Origin: CAHJWH01 sp965198905
GTDB taxonomy: Bacteria; Pseudomonadota; Alphaproteobacteria; Caulobacterales; Caulobacteraceae
Direction: 5' to 3'
Length of the DNA: 64,000 bases
Assembly: GCA_965198905.1 (NCBI GenBank)
Contig: OZ240678.1
Location: forward strand, 2,976,001 to 3,040,000
The position numbers and the translations under genes are program-made. Below are positions 27,517 through 37,546 of the stretch, piece after piece (position 1 is the stretch's first letter; every line of letters begins with the position of its first letter). The notes beneath the pieces are model-generated. The model worked only from the letters and a program-made list of their open reading frames with translations, was not told the DNA's origin and did no database searches.

Positions 27517-27912
27517 TCAGTTGGTGGCTGGTCGCAGCCGGTCGTAGTTGCGACGGAAGAGCGCCACAGAGGCGTCCACGCCCAAGCGGTTGATGCTGGC
27601 CTGCGTCCAGCCTTTCGCCCAGGGAAACGGCTTTCCGAGGCCCTCGGCCACCAGCTTCGCCCCAAGCTCGGGCGTGGTGGCGAGATGGATCGAGCCGTCG
27701 AGGTGGATGTGGCCGAGTTCGTCCTGCCCGACATAGAGGTCGATCCCGTCGACGCGGGTCTGGTCATTGAGGAACCAGTGTGTGGTGGCCTCCACCTCAG
27801 GCCAAGTGGTGATGGCGTCGGCCACCGCCTGGATCGTCCCTCCAAGAACGGGCGGCCGCGCCAGCGGACCCTTGGCCTCGCGCGGCAGGGTGGAGAAGGC
27901 TTGATCAGTCAT
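27517..27912 (-). CDS. DUF5519 (luciferase-domain) family protein
   Basis: A 131-residue protein with the pattern GHIHLDGSIHLATTPELGAKLV and PFPWAKGWTQASI, which I recognise as the short luciferase-domain/DUF5519 family found beside stress or oxidoreductase genes. No signal peptide. It precedes the truncated NmrA-like gene on the same strand (54 bp), so the two may once have formed an operon. Biochemical role unknown. Confidence 0.6.
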   Translation of the reverse strand: MTDQAFSTLPREAKGPLARPPVLGGTIQAVADAITTWPEVEATTHWFLNDQTRVDGIDLYVGQDELGHIHLDGSIHLATTPELGAKLVAEGLGKPFPWAKGWTQASINRLGVDASVALFRRNYDRLRPATN

Positions 27913-27977
27913 CGTAGCTTCCTTTGCTCGTAGGGCCTGCAGCGTGCTGCGGGCCGAGTGGTGGATGTATCAACGGA

Positions 27978-28724
27978 TCACCACCGGTAACGGGCCATCT
28001 GACCGGCGTGGCCGTCGTTGAAGAAGCCGCCGGTCGGCGCAAGCGGGCCCAGCGTCGCGAGCTCCACCGCGATGGCTGCAGCCTCCTCGACGGTGCGCGT
28101 GCCGCTGTGGCCGTTGAGGTCGGTGGCGGTGTAGCCGGGATCGGCGGCGTTGACCTTAATCCCATCGGCTAGCAACGCCTTGGCAAGCTTGACGGTGAGC
28201 ATGTTGAGCGCCGCCTTGGACGCGCTGTAGCCGGCCGCGTCGACGCTCCAGATCAGGCTCGCCATAACGGCGGTGTCGGAGATCGAGCCGAGACCGCTGC
28301 TCATCATCACGACGCGCGGCGCGGCGGACTTGCGCAGCAGCGGCAGCAAGGCCTGGGTGACCCGGAGCGGTCCGAGCGTGTTGATCTCAAACATCGCTCG
28401 CACGTCGTCGATAGCTTCCTCGGTCACCCCTGGCGGCGGGCCTCCGACACTGATGCCCGCATTGTTGACGAGCACGTCGAGCACGCCTGCTTCTTCTCCG
28501 AGGCGCCCGGCGGCCCGCGCCACGCTGTCGCCATCGGTGACGTCGAGCGTGATCGTACGGGCATCCATGCCGGCGTCGCGCAGTCCGGCCGCGGCGGCTT
28601 CGCCGCGCTCGGCATCGCGGCAGCCGAGCCAGAGGGCGAACTGCCGCTCTCCTAACTGGCGAGCGATGGCTAGGCCGATACCCTTGTTGGCGCCGGTTAT
28701 CAGCGCAATGGTCCTGCTTGGCAT
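27978..28724 (-). CDS. Short-chain dehydrogenase/reductase
   Basis: A 248-residue classical SDR: TGANKGIGLAIA cofactor motif, NNAG (in VLVNNAGISVGG), catalytic Ser in VVMMSSGLGS, and YxxxK as YSASKAALNM. Ends with the FFNDGHAGQ lid region seen in carbonyl-reductase-like SDRs. ATG 28724 has a strong GGAGG ribosome site; the ORF is open upstream but not coding. Divergent from an AraC-type regulator that probably controls it. Confidence 0.92.
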   Translation of the reverse strand: MPSRTIALITGANKGIGLAIARQLGERQFALWLGCRDAERGEAAAAGLRDAGMDARTITLDVTDGDSVARAAGRLGEEAGVLDVLVNNAGISVGGPPPGVTEEAIDDVRAMFEINTLGPLRVTQALLPLLRKSAAPRVVMMSSGLGSISDTAVMASLIWSVDAAGYSASKAALNMLTVKLAKALLADGIKVNAADPGYTATDLNGHSGTRTVEEAAAIAVELATLGPLAPTGGFFNDGHAGQMARYRW

Positions 28725-28845
28725 GGTCACCTCCAGGATCCTGATGTCGGGATGAGGGGCGGCATCCGCATTCCCGATGCCGCCAAAGACTTGCCCGATC
28801 CTACCAGCCGCACCACCTTCGAGACTGCCGAGCGAAGGTGAGTCG

Positions 28846-29769
28846 TTGACCGAGACTGTTAGGATGTTGGCGGAGCTGGCGGCGCTCGCGGCTCCGCACG
28901 CCGGCTCGCCATCGGCTGGGTTGGCGGTTCCGGGTTTGATGATCCGCTGCAGCACCGAGCCGACAGCGCCCTTACCGGCGCTGTTCGAGCCCGTGTTCTA
29001 CGCCGTGCTGCAAGGCTCCAAGCGCCTGACGTTTGCAGGCCGAACACACGATTTCGCGACCGGAACCTGCGCCGTGGCGACGGTGGGGTTGCCATTCGTC
29101 AGCCAGGTGACCGAGGCCTCTTCAGCCCGGCCCTACGTCGGGGTGGAGCTGAGGCTCGACCCCGACGTCATCGCCGACCTGCTGCTGAACATGCCGGATG
29201 CTGGCGCGCGCGATGCACCCAGCTTCGCCGCAGCGCCGGCGGACGCTACGGTGCTGGAGCCGTTCGAACGTCTGCTGCGCCTACTGGCAGCGCCGACCGA
29301 CTCGCCCGTGCTCGCCGGATCGTTCAAGCGTGAGCTCTGCTATCGCCTGCTCCAGGGGCCACTAGGCGACACGCTACGCCAAGTCGGTCGTCGCGACTCT
29401 CGCTTCGCGCAGGTCCGGGCGGCCGCGGACTGGATCGGCGGCAACGCGGACAAGCCGCTCAGCGTCGCGCAACTTGCCGCCCAGGTTGGGATGAGCGCGA
29501 CGTCGCTCCACCGCCACTTCAAGGCCGTGACGGGCTACAGCCCGCTAGCCTATCAGCGCTACCTGCGTTTGCTAGAGGCGCGCCGGCTCCTCCTCGCAAG
29601 CGCCGCTCCCGTCACTTCAACTGCATTCACCGTCGGCTATGCGAGCGCGTCCCAGTTCAGCCGTGAGTACAAGCGCATGTTCGGCGAACCACCTGTGAGG
29701 GACATCGGGTCTCGAGAGCCGGTTCGTCCAAACAAGCTTGCAAGAAGCTTTTCTCAGACGACGGATTAA
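28846..29769 (+). CDS. AraC-family transcriptional regulator
   Basis: About 307 residues: an N-terminal AraC_N effector/dimer domain (PLPALFEPVFYAVLQGSKRLTF) and two C-terminal helix-turn-helix units (LSVAQLAAQVGMSATSLHRHFKAVTG; ASQFSREYKRMFGEPP). It is divergently arranged with the SDR gene, a common regulator-target pairing. Start is uncertain: TTG 28846 (AAGGTGAG upstream) or ATG 28864; the ORF is open to 28777. The C-terminal tail is a little longer than usual. Confidence 0.88.
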   Translation: MTETVRMLAELAALAAPHAGSPSAGLAVPGLMIRCSTEPTAPLPALFEPVFYAVLQGSKRLTFAGRTHDFATGTCAVATVGLPFVSQVTEASSARPYVGVELRLDPDVIADLLLNMPDAGARDAPSFAAAPADATVLEPFERLLRLLAAPTDSPVLAGSFKRELCYRLLQGPLGDTLRQVGRRDSRFAQVRAAADWIGGNADKPLSVAQLAAQVGMSATSLHRHFKAVTGYSPLAYQRYLRLLEARRLLLASAAPVTSTAFTVGYASASQFSREYKRMFGEPPVRDIGSREPVRPNKLARSFSQTTD

Positions 29770-30246
29770 AACCCCAGGGAGACGTCAGTAGGCGAACCGC
29801 TACTTGCTCCTGTGCGCATCGGCAATTGTGCAGTTTCGGGCCAGATGAACGAACGGCATCTATCGTGAACGGGTGACGCCGCGCTGGACGTCTAAGTCTG
29901 GGCGCATAGCCGCCGTTGGCTCTCTACCCATAAGGCGATATTCAGATCGCCATCAGCGCGTCCGCCAGATGGGCCGCGATGGCGAAATCTGGAGGAGGAG
30001 CGGACACAGCGGCGGCGCCCCGGAGCTGACGCTCGTGGCCGGCAGCTTTCCGCAGGACTCTCGCCGGCAGGGCACGACCCGAGTGGGACTCCGCTTGCGT
30101 TCTAGTGCACCGACCCAATCGGCTGATTCACAGGCATGCGGCGGCGTCCTAGGCATCGGTCCAGAGGACGAACCGTATGGCGGGACACCTGCCTGCACCA
30201 TCTGTCTGACTCGGTGAACTAGTATCCCAAGCGACGACTTGAGGTT
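29770..30246. other. Gene-free stretch
   Basis: About 480 bp with no ORF I can support on either strand, no RNA gene and no clear repeat. Probably decayed coding DNA between the AraC gene and the broken helicase. Confidence 0.5.
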
Positions 30247-30450
30247 GTGTCGTTCATCGACGTGTACATCGGCTTCGACTCAGCATGGGCGGACAGCTTT
30301 GACCGTCATATTGCGGAGCAAGGCTTTCATGCCGACGATTTGAGCGGCTCGGTGGCTCACTGCGTACCTACAGAGGGGCCTCTTCCCCGTCCGTCTGAGA
30401 CCTCGCTAATTCCAGACGCCATCAAATTCCCACTCGCTTTGGAGCGGTGA
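30247..30450 (+). pseudogene. Possible gene fragment (N-terminal piece)
   Basis: A 67-codon frame from GTG 30247 beginning SFIDVYIGFDSAWAD, which recalls the N-terminus of DUF429-like proteins (D-x-G-x-D-x-A-W). After about 15 codons it no longer resembles them. It overlaps the end of the helicase remnant on the other strand. This is a weak call. Confidence 0.25.
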
Positions 30451-32030
30451 CGCGGATGACGCGTCCAGACGTCAGGAACACGATAAGCCCCTCGCCAGCC
30501 TCCGAGGCGCCCAAGTAGGCGCTCACCTGGGCGCGGTAGTGGTTCAATGTCTCGGGCGAGGGATCGACGTCGCTCTTCCAGTCGATGACCACAGAGGCAC
30601 GCCCCTCCTCGTCAAGCGCAAGTGCGTCCGCCACTCCCGCGGTTACCTCTTCAGCGCCGTCCATCTCCGAGGCGTCATAGACCGGGAACTCGGGCAGCAG
30701 CCGGGACCGTAGGGCGGCGATCTTTGGGAGGGCCAACGTCCGTAGGACGCAGCCGGCGAGTTCCGCCGGGGACAGACCCAGCGCCGGATCGCGCACGACC
30801 TCGCCTCCAATGCTCCTGAGCAGCACCTCGGCCCGGCTCCGCAGGTCCTTTTCGCGATCCGCGGTTTCGCCTGTAAGGACCTCTTCCATCAGCTTGTGAA
30901 GCACCACGCCCCGGTCGCGGCCGCCCTGGATGGCGATCTGGGGCGGTACAGTCTCGGCAGGCCTGTCCGAGTCGCCGAAAACGATGTCGGGTTCAAGCGG
31001 CGCCAGCACCGGCTCGCTCGTGCCCTCGTCACGGCTCGGCGCTCGCCAGACGAGGCGACGTGCGCGATCGGCGATTGCGGCGGCTTCCTCGGCGAAGCGC
31101 TCCCGGGTCTGCAGGTTTTCGGGCTCGTCTTCTGTTGCCGACGCATGGGCTGGCAGGTGATCGGTCGCCAGCGGGGGCAGGTCCGCTAGGGCGAGGTCCA
31201 CGAGCGACACCCAGGTGGAAGCCTTGAGCGCGACGTCCAGGCGGGGGAGCACGAGCAGCTCTCGCGCGCGGGTCGCCGCAACGTACCAGAGGCGGACACG
31301 CTCACGCTCCAGCTCCGCCTTCTCGGCGTCGTGGGCGGCCTCGTACCCCATCGGACGCACGCCGAAGACGGGGCAGTAAAAGTGTCCGGTAATCCGGTCC
31401 ATCACGGCGGCGTCCGGTGCGATCACCTGGGTCATCGTGTTTATGGGAATGACCACCGGCCATTCCAGGCCCTTGGCGGCGTGCATGGTGTAGAGCGCCA
31501 CGGCCTCCTCCCGGGCGTCCGGGCGCCCCTCCACCGCACGCGCCTGATCGTCCCAAGCAGCCGTCATGGCTTCGGCGAAGGCGCGAAGGCCCCTGACGGC
31601 ATAGCCGTGGCTGAAGGAGAGATAGAGGTCCACGTTCGCCAGCGCTCGGTCGGCTTGGCCGCCGTGGCGCTGCAGAAGCGTGGGCCGCACGCGCAGGACG
31701 TCGACCGCCTGGCAGAGCAGGTCGTGAGGCGTGGTTGCATTCGCCTGACGGCGGAGCGCCTGCAGCCGCTCAAAGGTGTCACGCCCCTGACCAGGGGCTA
31801 CGGCGGACAGGTCGATGTCCAAGCGCAGGCATGGGAGCGCCTCCGGATCGGAGGGGTCGCGCGGGAGAGCCCAGATAGGATCAAGCAGCTTCTGCTCGCT
31901 CAAGCCGACCAGCGGTCCTCGCAGGAGGGCGCCGAGTGCCAGGGTGTCGCGACCGTCGGCGAGTACGCGGGTCAGCGCGATCAGGTCCTGAACCTCTTGA
32001 CGACGATAGAGCCCTTTGCCGGCCTGGGTG
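30422..32030 (-). pseudogene. RecB/AddA-like helicase-nuclease, C-terminal part (split by IS1182)
   Basis: Downstream half of a UvrD-type ATP-dependent exonuclease. Visible are helicase motif V (TMHAAKGLEWPVVIPIN), motif VI (RLWYVAATRARELL) and a C-terminal PD-(D/E)xK nuclease (ASVVIDWKSDV). The upstream half lies at 33,599-34,516 beyond an IS1182-type element. Removing the element plus one GGTG duplicate joins the halves in frame (VPVATQAGKGLYRRQEV). The Walker A N-terminus is missing altogether, so the gene was already truncated. Confidence 0.85.
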
Positions 32031-33598
32031 GAGGCTGTGTGAAAACCCGCTAGTCTGCTAGACTGTAGTTGCTTCGTGGAGGGCTGCAAATGTCTGGGTT
32101 TGTCGAAGGTGTAAACCGGCGTCAGGCAGATTTCCTGCCTGCCTTGCTTGATGACTACGTTGACGAAGACGATCAGGTCAGGGTGATCGACGTCTTTGTC
32201 GACGAGTTGGATCTTGCTGCGCTCGGTTTCGAGCGCGTGCAGCCGGCGTCGACCGGGCGGCCGGGCTACTCGCCGGGATGCATGCTGAAGCTCTACTTGT
32301 ATGGCTACCTGAACCAGGTGCAGTCGAGCCGCCGGCTGGAGCGGGAGGCGCGACGCAACATTGAGCTGATGTGGCTGACGGGCAAGCTCGCGCCGGACTT
32401 CAAGACCATAGCCGACTTCCGACGCGACAATGCCGAGGCGATCCGGTCGGCGTGCAGCGCCTTCGTAGCGATCTGTCGAGGGCTGGGCTTGCTCGCGGGC
32501 GGGGTGGTGGCGGTGGATGGCAGCCGGTTCAAGGCGGTGAACACGCGCGACAAGAACTTCACCCCCGGCGCGGTGCGTCGGCGCATCGAGCAGGCCGAGG
32601 CGAGCATCGCGCGCTACCTTCAGGCGCTCGACACCGCGGACCGTCAGGACGGTGAGACCGCCGAGTTGCGCGGGCGACGGATCAAGGATCGGCTGGTCTC
32701 GCTCAGGCGCCAGGTGCGTGAGTTGCAGGTGGTGGAGGCGGACCTCGCGACCGCCCCCGACCGCCAGATATCCCTTACCGATCCCGACGCCCGCGCCATG
32801 GCCACCAACGGCAAGGGAACGGGCATGGTCGGCTACAATGTCCAGGCCGTTGTGGACGCCACCCACCACCTGATCGTCGCCCATGAGGTCACCAACCAGG
32901 GCCACGACCGCAGCCAGCTCGCCAACATGACCCGCCACGCCAAGGCGGCGACGGGCAGCGAAGAACTACGCGTGCTGGCGGACCGAGGCTACTTTTCGGG
33001 TGAAGAGATCCTGGCCTGCGAACAGGCAGGCGCTACGCCCTACGTGCCCAAGCCGCTGACCTCAGGAGCCAAGGCGGAGGGGCGCTTCGGCAAGGCCGAC
33101 TTCGTCTACCTTCCTGACCGGGACGTCTATCGCTGCCCGGCGGGCCAGACGCTGCCCTGGCACATGGCGACGGTTGAGCACGGGATGACGCTTCACCGTT
33201 ACTGGGACCTGGCCAGTTGCCGGGCCTGCGCGATCAAGGGCCAATGCACCACGAGCCTGCACCGCCGCATCACCCGTTGGGAGCATGAGGCGATCATCGA
33301 CGCCATGCAGCAGCGGCTCGACCGTGAACCCGACGCCATGCGTATCCGCCGCCAGACCGTGGAGCACGTGTTCGGAACGCTGAAAGCCTGGATGGGCGCG
33401 ACCCACTTCAAGACCAAACGACTGAAGAACGTCGCTGCTGAGATGAGCTTGCAGGTTCTGGCCTACAATCTGAAGCGTGTAATCGCCATCCTCGGCGTCC
33501 GCCCGCTGATCTCATCGATACAGGCCTGAGGAAGGGCTTCAACAGCCGCACTCTCCTCGCCCCTGCTCCACCCGGCCAACACGTTCTCACACAGCCTC
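32031..33598 (+). mobile_element. IS1182-family insertion sequence
   Basis: 1568 bp. Terminal inverted repeats start GAGGCTGTGTGAAAACCCG (left, 32031) and, read inward from the right end (33598), GAGGCTGTGTGAGAACGTG. It is flanked by a 4-bp direct repeat GGTG (32027-32030 and 33599-33602), the target duplication. It carries one intact transposase gene. Confidence 0.92.
32090..33529 (+). CDS. IS1182-family transposase
   Basis: 479 residues with the N-terminal DUF772 region (GRPGYSPGCMLKLYLYGYLNQ, FKTIADFRRDN) and a DDE domain: AVDGSRFKAVNT, VLADRGYFSGEEI, and VEHVFGTLKAWMG. A zinc-finger-like cysteine set lies in CPAGQTL, SCRACAIKGQC. ATG 32090 (MSGFVEG) follows a GGAGGGC ribosome site. Appears intact. 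Confidence 0.93.
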   Translation: MSGFVEGVNRRQADFLPALLDDYVDEDDQVRVIDVFVDELDLAALGFERVQPASTGRPGYSPGCMLKLYLYGYLNQVQSSRRLEREARRNIELMWLTGKLAPDFKTIADFRRDNAEAIRSACSAFVAICRGLGLLAGGVVAVDGSRFKAVNTRDKNFTPGAVRRRIEQAEASIARYLQALDTADRQDGETAELRGRRIKDRLVSLRRQVRELQVVEADLATAPDRQISLTDPDARAMATNGKGTGMVGYNVQAVVDATHHLIVAHEVTNQGHDRSQLANMTRHAKAATGSEELRVLADRGYFSGEEILACEQAGATPYVPKPLTSGAKAEGRFGKADFVYLPDRDVYRCPAGQTLPWHMATVEHGMTLHRYWDLASCRACAIKGQCTTSLHRRITRWEHEAIIDAMQQRLDREPDAMRIRRQTVEHVFGTLKAWMGATHFKTKRLKNVAAEMSLQVLAYNLKRVIAILGVRPLISSIQA

Positions 33599-34516
33599 GG
33601 TGGCAACCGGCACACCCCGGCGCTCCAATGCCTCTTCATACCTCCAGAGATCGCTACTCGTGGGCGCGAGCAGAGCGATGTCGCCCGGGCGGCACGGACG
33701 CGAAGCACCTGTCTTGCGGTCCAGCGTCGGCTGGGCTCCGATTAGGCGGGCGCAGAGGTCTGCGACGGCGTCTGCTTCTGCATCGCGCTGCCGATCGACT
33801 GAAGCCTTGCCGGTCTCATCGGCTGCTGCGACTTCCACTGCCGCCACACAGACGGCGCCCTCGGGCGCGAGGTGGAATCTGTCGAGCGCGCTGAATCCAG
33901 GCTGCCCGCGTCCGCTTGACAGCGGCCCCTCGAAGCGGCCGTTCACCCATTCGAGAATGGGGGCGCAGGAGCGGAAATTGGTGGAGATGGGAAGCACCGC
34001 GCCCGCTCCGTTAGCCGTCAGCGCCGTCCTGGCCTGGAGATAGGCGGCGACGTCCGCACCCCGAAAGCGATAGATCGCCTGCTTGGGATCCCCGACCAGG
34101 AACAAGGCTCCTGGCCGTATCTCTCGGTCGGCCCAATCCTCCGATGCAGCCGTCGCCTCGCCGCAGAGACGCCAGAAGATCTCCGTCTGCAGGGGATCGG
34201 TGTCCTGGAATTCGTCTACCAGTACATGCGCATAGCGGCGCGCCAACGCTTGGCGGACCTCCTCATGTTCGCGCAGGAGGTCGCGGGCGGCGAAGATCAG
34301 GTCGTCGAAGTCCAGCAAGGCGGCGGCGCGCTTGGCCTCACGAAAGCGATCGAGGACAGGCTGCAGCGCCGTCACGAGGTCGGCCAGCACCCGTGCCGCA
34401 ACGCCGCCCAGCAGCGCTGTCCAGCTCTTGCAACAGGCCGTGTTCAGGGTAATTACCCGAGCACCGCCGGCTGAAGGATTGGGCAATGGACAATCCGGGT
34501 CGGTTGGGACTGTCAA
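33599..34516 (-). pseudogene. RecB/AddA-like helicase, internal part (split by IS1182, N-terminus lost)
   Basis: Upstream half of the interrupted helicase: DFDDLIFAARDLL, motif II VLVDEFQDTDPLQ, motif III LFLVGDPKQAIYRFRGADV, motif IV STNFRS. Helicase-like sequence begins only around ALLGGVAARVLADLV (about 34,430). The codons before that look foreign, and the Walker A motif is absent, so an older deletion removed the N-terminal third. The remaining frame overlaps the next gene on the opposite strand. Confidence 0.82.
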
Positions 34517-34815
34517 GCGCGATGATTGGCGTTCCCGAGCAGAGCCTCTTATCCGGCGATCGCATAGACGTCCTGTTTAGCGACGGCGCGAACTTCGTCG
34601 CCGTCGAGGTTAAGTCGATACTGTCCGGCGAGGATGACTGGCAGCGCGGCATCTACCAGTGCGTCAAGTATCGGGCGGTCGTCATGGCGCAGGAACGACC
34701 TGTGCCGACAACGGTCCGCGCCATCCTCCTAACCGAACAGCCACTCACGCCGGAACTGGCCGCTCGTGCGCGGGAACTCGACGTCATAATGAGGGTAAAT
34801 GCGCTGGATCATTGA
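34486..34815 (+). CDS. Hypothetical protein with PD-(D/E)xK-like motif
   Basis: 109 residues with DRIDVLFSDGANFVAVEVKS, an Asp followed by E-V-K as in restriction-like nucleases, then GIYQCVKYRAVV. An AAGGA ribosome site lies 7 bases before ATG 34486. It may be the C-terminal part of a longer protein cut at the same junction that truncated the helicase (about 34,450-34,490). Function unproven; possibly a gene fragment. Confidence 0.5.
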   Translation: MDNPGRLGLSSAMIGVPEQSLLSGDRIDVLFSDGANFVAVEVKSILSGEDDWQRGIYQCVKYRAVVMAQERPVPTTVRAILLTEQPLTPELAARARELDVIMRVNALDH

Positions 34816-35082
34816 CGCGGGGGCCGTTGAGCCCGAGATGGGCCTTCCTAGCCTGAGCGCCGTGACACCCAGCCGGCCCCGGGGCATCGGGATCGAACAA
34901 ACCTCAGTGCCAACCCACGTCCCAAGCTTGGGACCGCGACGTCCATGCCTGCTCGCTTGAATCCGGCCCGCCGCGGGTTGGCTTCCAGGTAAGCCTACGG
35001 TGTGGGCCGCCTTGCTCGGTGGGTGCTGGGGTCTGATGCTGCGCTCGTAAATCGTCCTTAAGAGCGCTCGTAGCTGCACAGC

Positions 35083-35433
35083 ATGGCCCAGGTGACATTG
35101 ATGATGGGGCCGCAGCGGCGGCGTCGGTGGAGTGACGCGGAGCGGGTGGAGGTCTTGGAGGCGGTGTTCGCACCGGGTGCTGTGGTGGCGGACGTCGCTC
35201 GCCAGTTCGATGTGGCGACCAGCCTGATCTACAAGTGGCGGCGCGAGCATGCGGCGGAGAGCCAACCGGCTTTCCTCCCGGCCATGGTCGTCGGCTCGCC
35301 GAGCAGGACGGAGCCGCCGGGTGGGCACGGCGGCGCCATCGTGGTGCACCTCGCTGACGGCGGCCGGGTGGTCATCGACGCGGGCGCGCCGGCGACCCTG
35401 GTCAGCGCGACCTTGAAGGCGCTGAGGCGATGA
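35083..35433 (+). CDS. tnpA: IS66 accessory protein TnpA
   Basis: 116 residues with a Tnp_1-type helix-turn-helix (RRRRWSDAERVEVLEAVFAP, VADVARQFDVATSLIYKWRR). The C-terminal part is GGRVVIDAGAPATLVSATLKAL, as in IS66 OrfA. Its stop overlaps the tnpB start as ATGA. Confidence 0.88.
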   Translation: MAQVTLMMGPQRRRRWSDAERVEVLEAVFAPGAVVADVARQFDVATSLIYKWRREHAAESQPAFLPAMVVGSPSRTEPPGGHGGAIVVHLADGGRVVIDAGAPATLVSATLKALRR

Positions 35434-35777
35434 TCCCGATCCCAGCGGGGGTGCGGGTGTGGATCGCGACGGGTCACACCGACATGAGGAAGGGCATGCC
35501 GGGCCTGGCGCTGCAGGTGCAGGAGGCCTTGAAGCGCGATCCGTACGGCGGCGACCTGTACGTCTTCCGGGGACGCCGCGGCGACCTGTGCAAGATCCTC
35601 TGGCGCGATGATCTGGGTGTGTCGCTCTACGCCAAGCGTCTGGAGCGCGGGCGCTTCATCTGGCCCGCCGCCGCGGAGGGCGCGATCCCGCTCTCGCCGG
35701 CGCAGATGTCCTACCTGCTCGAGGGGATCGACTGGAGGAACCCCCAGCAGAGCTGGCGCCCGCAGGCCGCCGGATAG
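35430..35777 (+). CDS. tnpB: IS66 accessory protein TnpB
   Basis: 115 residues of the IS66 Orf2 family: GVRVWIATGHTDMRKGMPGL, DPYGGDLYVFRGRRGDLCKI and KRLERGRFIWP are near-universal signatures. Required with TnpC for IS66 transposition. Translationally coupled to tnpA. Appears intact. Confidence 0.92.
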   Translation: MIPIPAGVRVWIATGHTDMRKGMPGLALQVQEALKRDPYGGDLYVFRGRRGDLCKILWRDDLGVSLYAKRLERGRFIWPAAAEGAIPLSPAQMSYLLEGIDWRNPQQSWRPQAAG

Positions 35778-35845
35778 CTGCGGCGCAGTGACTCCGGCGC
35801 TCTCCGGGGCGCCTCAAGCGCCCCGATCCGTGCTCTACTTCCCTC

Positions 35846-37492
35846 ATGGCGGAAGGGCTTCAGCTCGGTTCGGAGGACGTCGCAGCGCTCCGCGCCGCCC
35901 TGGCCGCGGCCGAGCTCAGGGCCGACGCCGCCGAGGCCCGCGCCAGCGTGGTGGAAGCCAAGGCCTCCTCCGACGCCGCCCTGATCGCCCACCTCAAGCT
36001 GGAGATCGCCAAGCTCAAGCGGGCGCACTTCGGCCAGACCTCCGAGCGCAGCCAGCGCCTGCTCGACCAGTACGAGCTGCAGCTGGAGGAGCTGGAAGCG
36101 TCCGCCACCCTCGACGAGCTGAAAGCGGAGATGGCCGCCGCCAAGACCTCTGCGGTCCAGGCCTTCACTCGCAGGCGCCCCTCGCGTCAGCCCTTCCCCG
36201 AGCACCTGCCGCGCGAGCGGGTGGTGATCGCCGCCCCGGCCGCCTGCCCGTGCTGCGGCGGCGGGCGGCTCTCCAAGCTCGGGGAGGACGTGACCGAGAC
36301 GCTGGAGGTGGTTCCGCGCCAGTGGAAGGTGATCGCCACGGTGCGCGAGCGCTTCAGCTGCCGCGATTGCCAGACCGTAACCCAGCCGCCAGCGCCCTTC
36401 CACGTCACCGCCCGGGGCTGGGCGGGGCCGGGCCTGCTGGCGATGATCGCCTTCGAGAAGTTCGGCCAGCACCAGCCCCTAAACCGCCAGGCCGAGCGCT
36501 ATGCCCGTGAGGGCGTGCCCTTGAGCCTCTCCACCCTGGCCGACCAGGTGGGCGCCATCTGCATGGCCACCTTGCCGCTCTACGCCCGCCTGGAAGCCCA
36601 TGTGCTGGCGGCCTAACGGCTGCATGGCGACGACACGACCGTGCCGGTGCTGGCCGCCGGCAAGACCGATATGGCGCGGATATGGGACTACGTCCGCGAC
36701 GACCGCCCCTTCGGCGGACCGGCGCCGCCGGCGGCGATCTTCTACTACTCGCGTGATCGGCGCGGCGAGCACCCTCAGACCCATCTCGCCGCCTGGGCCG
36801 GCGTGCTGCAGGCTGACGCCTACGGGGGCTACAACAAGCTCTACGAGCCGGGCCGCTCGCCGGCCCCGATCACCCAGGCCCTGTGCTGGAGCCATGGCCG
36901 GCGTCACTTCTTCGAGCTCGCCGACATGGCCGAAAGCGCGCGGCGCGCCGCCCGGGGCAAGCCCGCCGTCATCTCGCCCATCGCGCTGGAGGCGGTGAGG
37001 CGCATCGACCTGATCTTCGACATCGAGCGGGAGATCAGCGGCCGCCCTGCCGCCGAACGGCTGGCTGCCCGACAGAGACACAGCCGACCGCTCGTCGAGG
37101 ATCTTGAGACTTGGATGCGCGGGCAGCGCGCCCGGCTCTCCCGCCACGACCCCGTGGCCAAGGCGCTCGACTACATGCTGACCCGCTGGGCGGCGTTTAC
37201 CCGCTTCCTCGACGACGGCCGGGTCTGCCTCACGAACAACGCCGCCGAGCGCGCCCTGAGAGGCCTGGCCCTCGGACGCAAGTCATGGCTGTTCTGCGGC
37301 TCAGACCGGGGCGGCCACCGGGCGGCGCAGATGTACAGCCTGATCGTCACCTGCAAGATGAACGACATCGATCCCCAGGCCTGGCTCGCCGACGTGCTGG
37401 CGCGGATCGCCAGCCACCCAGTCCACCGCCTCGACGATCTCCTGCCCTGGAACTGGAAAGCTGAGCAAGAGGCCCGCGCTCAGGCCGCCTGA
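35846..37492 (+). pseudogene. tnpC: IS66 transposase TnpC, interrupted by a nonsense codon
   Basis: Codons before and after a single in-frame TAA (36,614-36,616) read through as one IS66 transposase of about 548 residues. The order is N-terminal coiled coil, zinc-binding CPCCGGG domain, then DDE domain (LHGDDTTVPVL, QADAYGGYNKLY, NNAAERALRGLALGRKSWLF). No frame change is involved. The stop falls just before the first catalytic Asp, so the 256-residue product cannot catalyse transposition unless read through. Confidence 0.88.
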
Positions 37493-37546
37493 ACGACTCA
37501 GCCAGAGCCGCGCGCTGCGGTACTTACCGGATGCGTACGCTTCCAG

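Larger units (their letters stand above)
34989..37538 (+). mobile_element. IS66-family insertion sequence
   Basis: 2550 bp with tnpA, tnpB and tnpC in the standard order. Terminal inverted repeats are GTAAGCCTACGGTG (left) and, read inward from the right, GTACGCATCCGGTA (10 of 14 identical). It is flanked by an exact 8-bp target duplication GCTTCCAG (34,981-34,988 and 37,539-37,546), the size expected for IS66. Confidence 0.92.

Noticed and set aside
31331..32053. Plus-strand frame within the helicase remnant
   Set aside because: Antisense shadow: the minus strand carries helicase motifs V and VI through this stretch.
36614..36640. IS66 tnpC treated as two separate genes
   Set aside because: Both parts are in one frame and together match one IS66 transposase. 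The split is a single stop codon.
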